Assembly (NCBI GenBank): GCA_000320605.2 | Contig: KB445793.1 | Coordinates: forward strand, 1,389,817 to 1,407,766 | Length of the DNA stretch: 17,950 nucleotides | Reading direction: 5' to 3' | Source of the DNA: Gelatoporia subvermispora B | Lineage: Eukaryota; Basidiomycota; Agaricomycetes; Polyporales; Gelatoporiaceae | In this document: in pieces, positions 17,351 through 17,950 of the stretch | Numbering within the stretch: the stretch's first letter is position 1 | Layout: each line of letters opens with the position of its first letter | Translations under genes and position numbers: made by a program | The notes under the pieces: generated by a model | The model's input: only the letters and a program-made list of their open reading frames with translations | Databases searched by the model: none | Told to the model about the DNA's origin: nothing

Positions 17351-17950
17351 ATGGCCTCCGTTGCCCCTTCCCTCCGCTCGCGTCTTTCTCCGTCTGCCAT
17401 TGCGCAGGTACTTGAAGAATACAATGCCGCTGGTGTATTGCTCTGTTCCGAAGTTCAGCACGAGCCCATATTCGACCCCGACGAGATCCATCTGTGGCTT
17501 GGATGGGCCGGTCGGACCCGGACCCTTGTGGTAAGTTGTCGCACGCTCCGCCCGGCCCCTCACCCTAGTTGACGCTACTCCGGGGTCAGGCGCTGTTCGA
17601 CAGCTACGCGCAGCTTCTTCGGAGCACCAGTATTCCAGTGCCGTTGTCCTTCTCGCTCCGAGAAGTCTCCAGTATCACTGCGCACCTTGACTTCGGGTTG
17701 ACCCGCATCCACGACGCTCCCGGGATGTTGTTCCTCTCAGAGCGCCTCCATCTCTGGCGTCCAGCATACGAGCCCCTTCCGGAACGCATGCATGAGCGGT
17801 CGTTGTTGCTTGACGAAACCATAGAGATGTTCGGTCGTGAGTGGTTCGATAAGTTCAGATGCGGTCTTGCTTAACACATCCACGTAGCCGACGTAGATCG
17901 GGAACTATTCCGGAGGGCCTGCCACTACCTCGGTTTACTCTGCGCGCACT
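17351..17950 (+). CDS. 5' part of a multi-exon gene of unknown family (runs off the window)
   Basis: Exons are 17351-17530, 17590-17836 and 17888 to beyond 17950. Introns are 59 bp (donor GTAAGT) and 51 bp (donor GTGAGT, CTTAAC branch-like site, acceptor CACGTAG). Without the second splice the frame ends at 17874. With it, translation continues as PDVDRELFRRACHYLGLL to the window edge, which looks like coding sequence. The visible part includes QVLEEYNAAGVLL, IHLWLGWAGRTRTLV, ALFDSYAQLLRST, PVPLSFSLREVSSI, DAPGMLFLSERLHLW and a Leu/Glu-rich helix near RSLLLDETIEMF. I recognise no family, signal peptide or membrane helix. The start is uncertain: the ATG at 17351, or an upstream exon at 17124-17264 spliced to 17408. 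The minisatellite just upstream may lie in its promoter, leader or coding part. Confidence 0.5.

Noticed and set aside
16521..17424. long minus-strand frames through the minisatellite
   Set aside because: They stay open because a 60-bp repeat cannot shift frame; composition is Arg/Gly/Ser-rich and no conserved part lies outside the repeat.
1..17950. gene cluster or new multi-gene system
   Set aside because: The recognised genes have unrelated roles, mixed orientations and ordinary spacing; nothing indicates a shared pathway or defence island.

Overview
The window looks like nuclear DNA of a filamentous basidiomycete, probably an Agaricomycete. The genes are interrupted by short introns (about 46-91 bp) with GTRNGT-type donors and CTRAY-like branch sites. 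A fungal HET-domain gene, a fungal DUF4436 membrane protein and a SET-MYND protein sit among conserved eukaryotic housekeeping genes. No bacterial operon, phage, CRISPR or tRNA signal was seen. Exon structures were worked out by hand by joining reading frames at GT/AG sites. Where every junction keeps the frame and restores a known motif I trust the model.

Layout. (1) 1-760: the 3' end of an open reading frame with an acidic tail, followed by a purine-rich tract and a probable LTR with a TATA box, so probably the right end of an LTR retrotransposon. (2) 1117-2815 (-): four-exon DUF4436 multi-pass membrane protein. (3) 3672-5217 (-): three-exon SET and MYND (SMYD-like) protein. (4) 5218-6179: spacer with a 153-bp foldback whose outer arms are perfect 17-mers. 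(5) 6180-8366 (+): intronless HET-domain protein of 728 aa. (6) 8731-10340 (-): three-exon TAM41, the mitochondrial CDP-diacylglycerol synthase, divergently paired with (7) 11058-12109 (+): four-exon C1orf74/DUF4504-like protein. (8) 12702-13721 (-): five-exon small membrane protein that no single reading frame reveals. (9) 13722-15361: gene-poor stretch with degenerate repeats, a GGCTCGG-rich block resembling a hAT transposon end, and a primer-binding-site-like motif. (10) 15362-16047 (+): three-exon 176-aa protein of unknown function. (11) 16621-16952: 60-bp minisatellite. (12) 17351-17950 (+): start of a multi-exon gene of unknown family that runs off the window.

The genes do not form one pathway. 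TAM41 works in cardiolipin synthesis in mitochondria, the SMYD-like protein is a putative lysine methyltransferase, and the HET protein belongs to the fungal allorecognition and cell-death repertoire. The left edge and the right third have accessory, transposon-rich character, while the centre (about 1.1-13.7 kb) is ordinary gene space. I found no convincing new multi-gene system. The observations most worth a second look are the HET protein with a Cys/His cluster before its HET domain, the rearranged foldback, the minisatellite open in several frames, the SMYD-like protein without the usual GxG motif, and the two genes recovered only by splicing.
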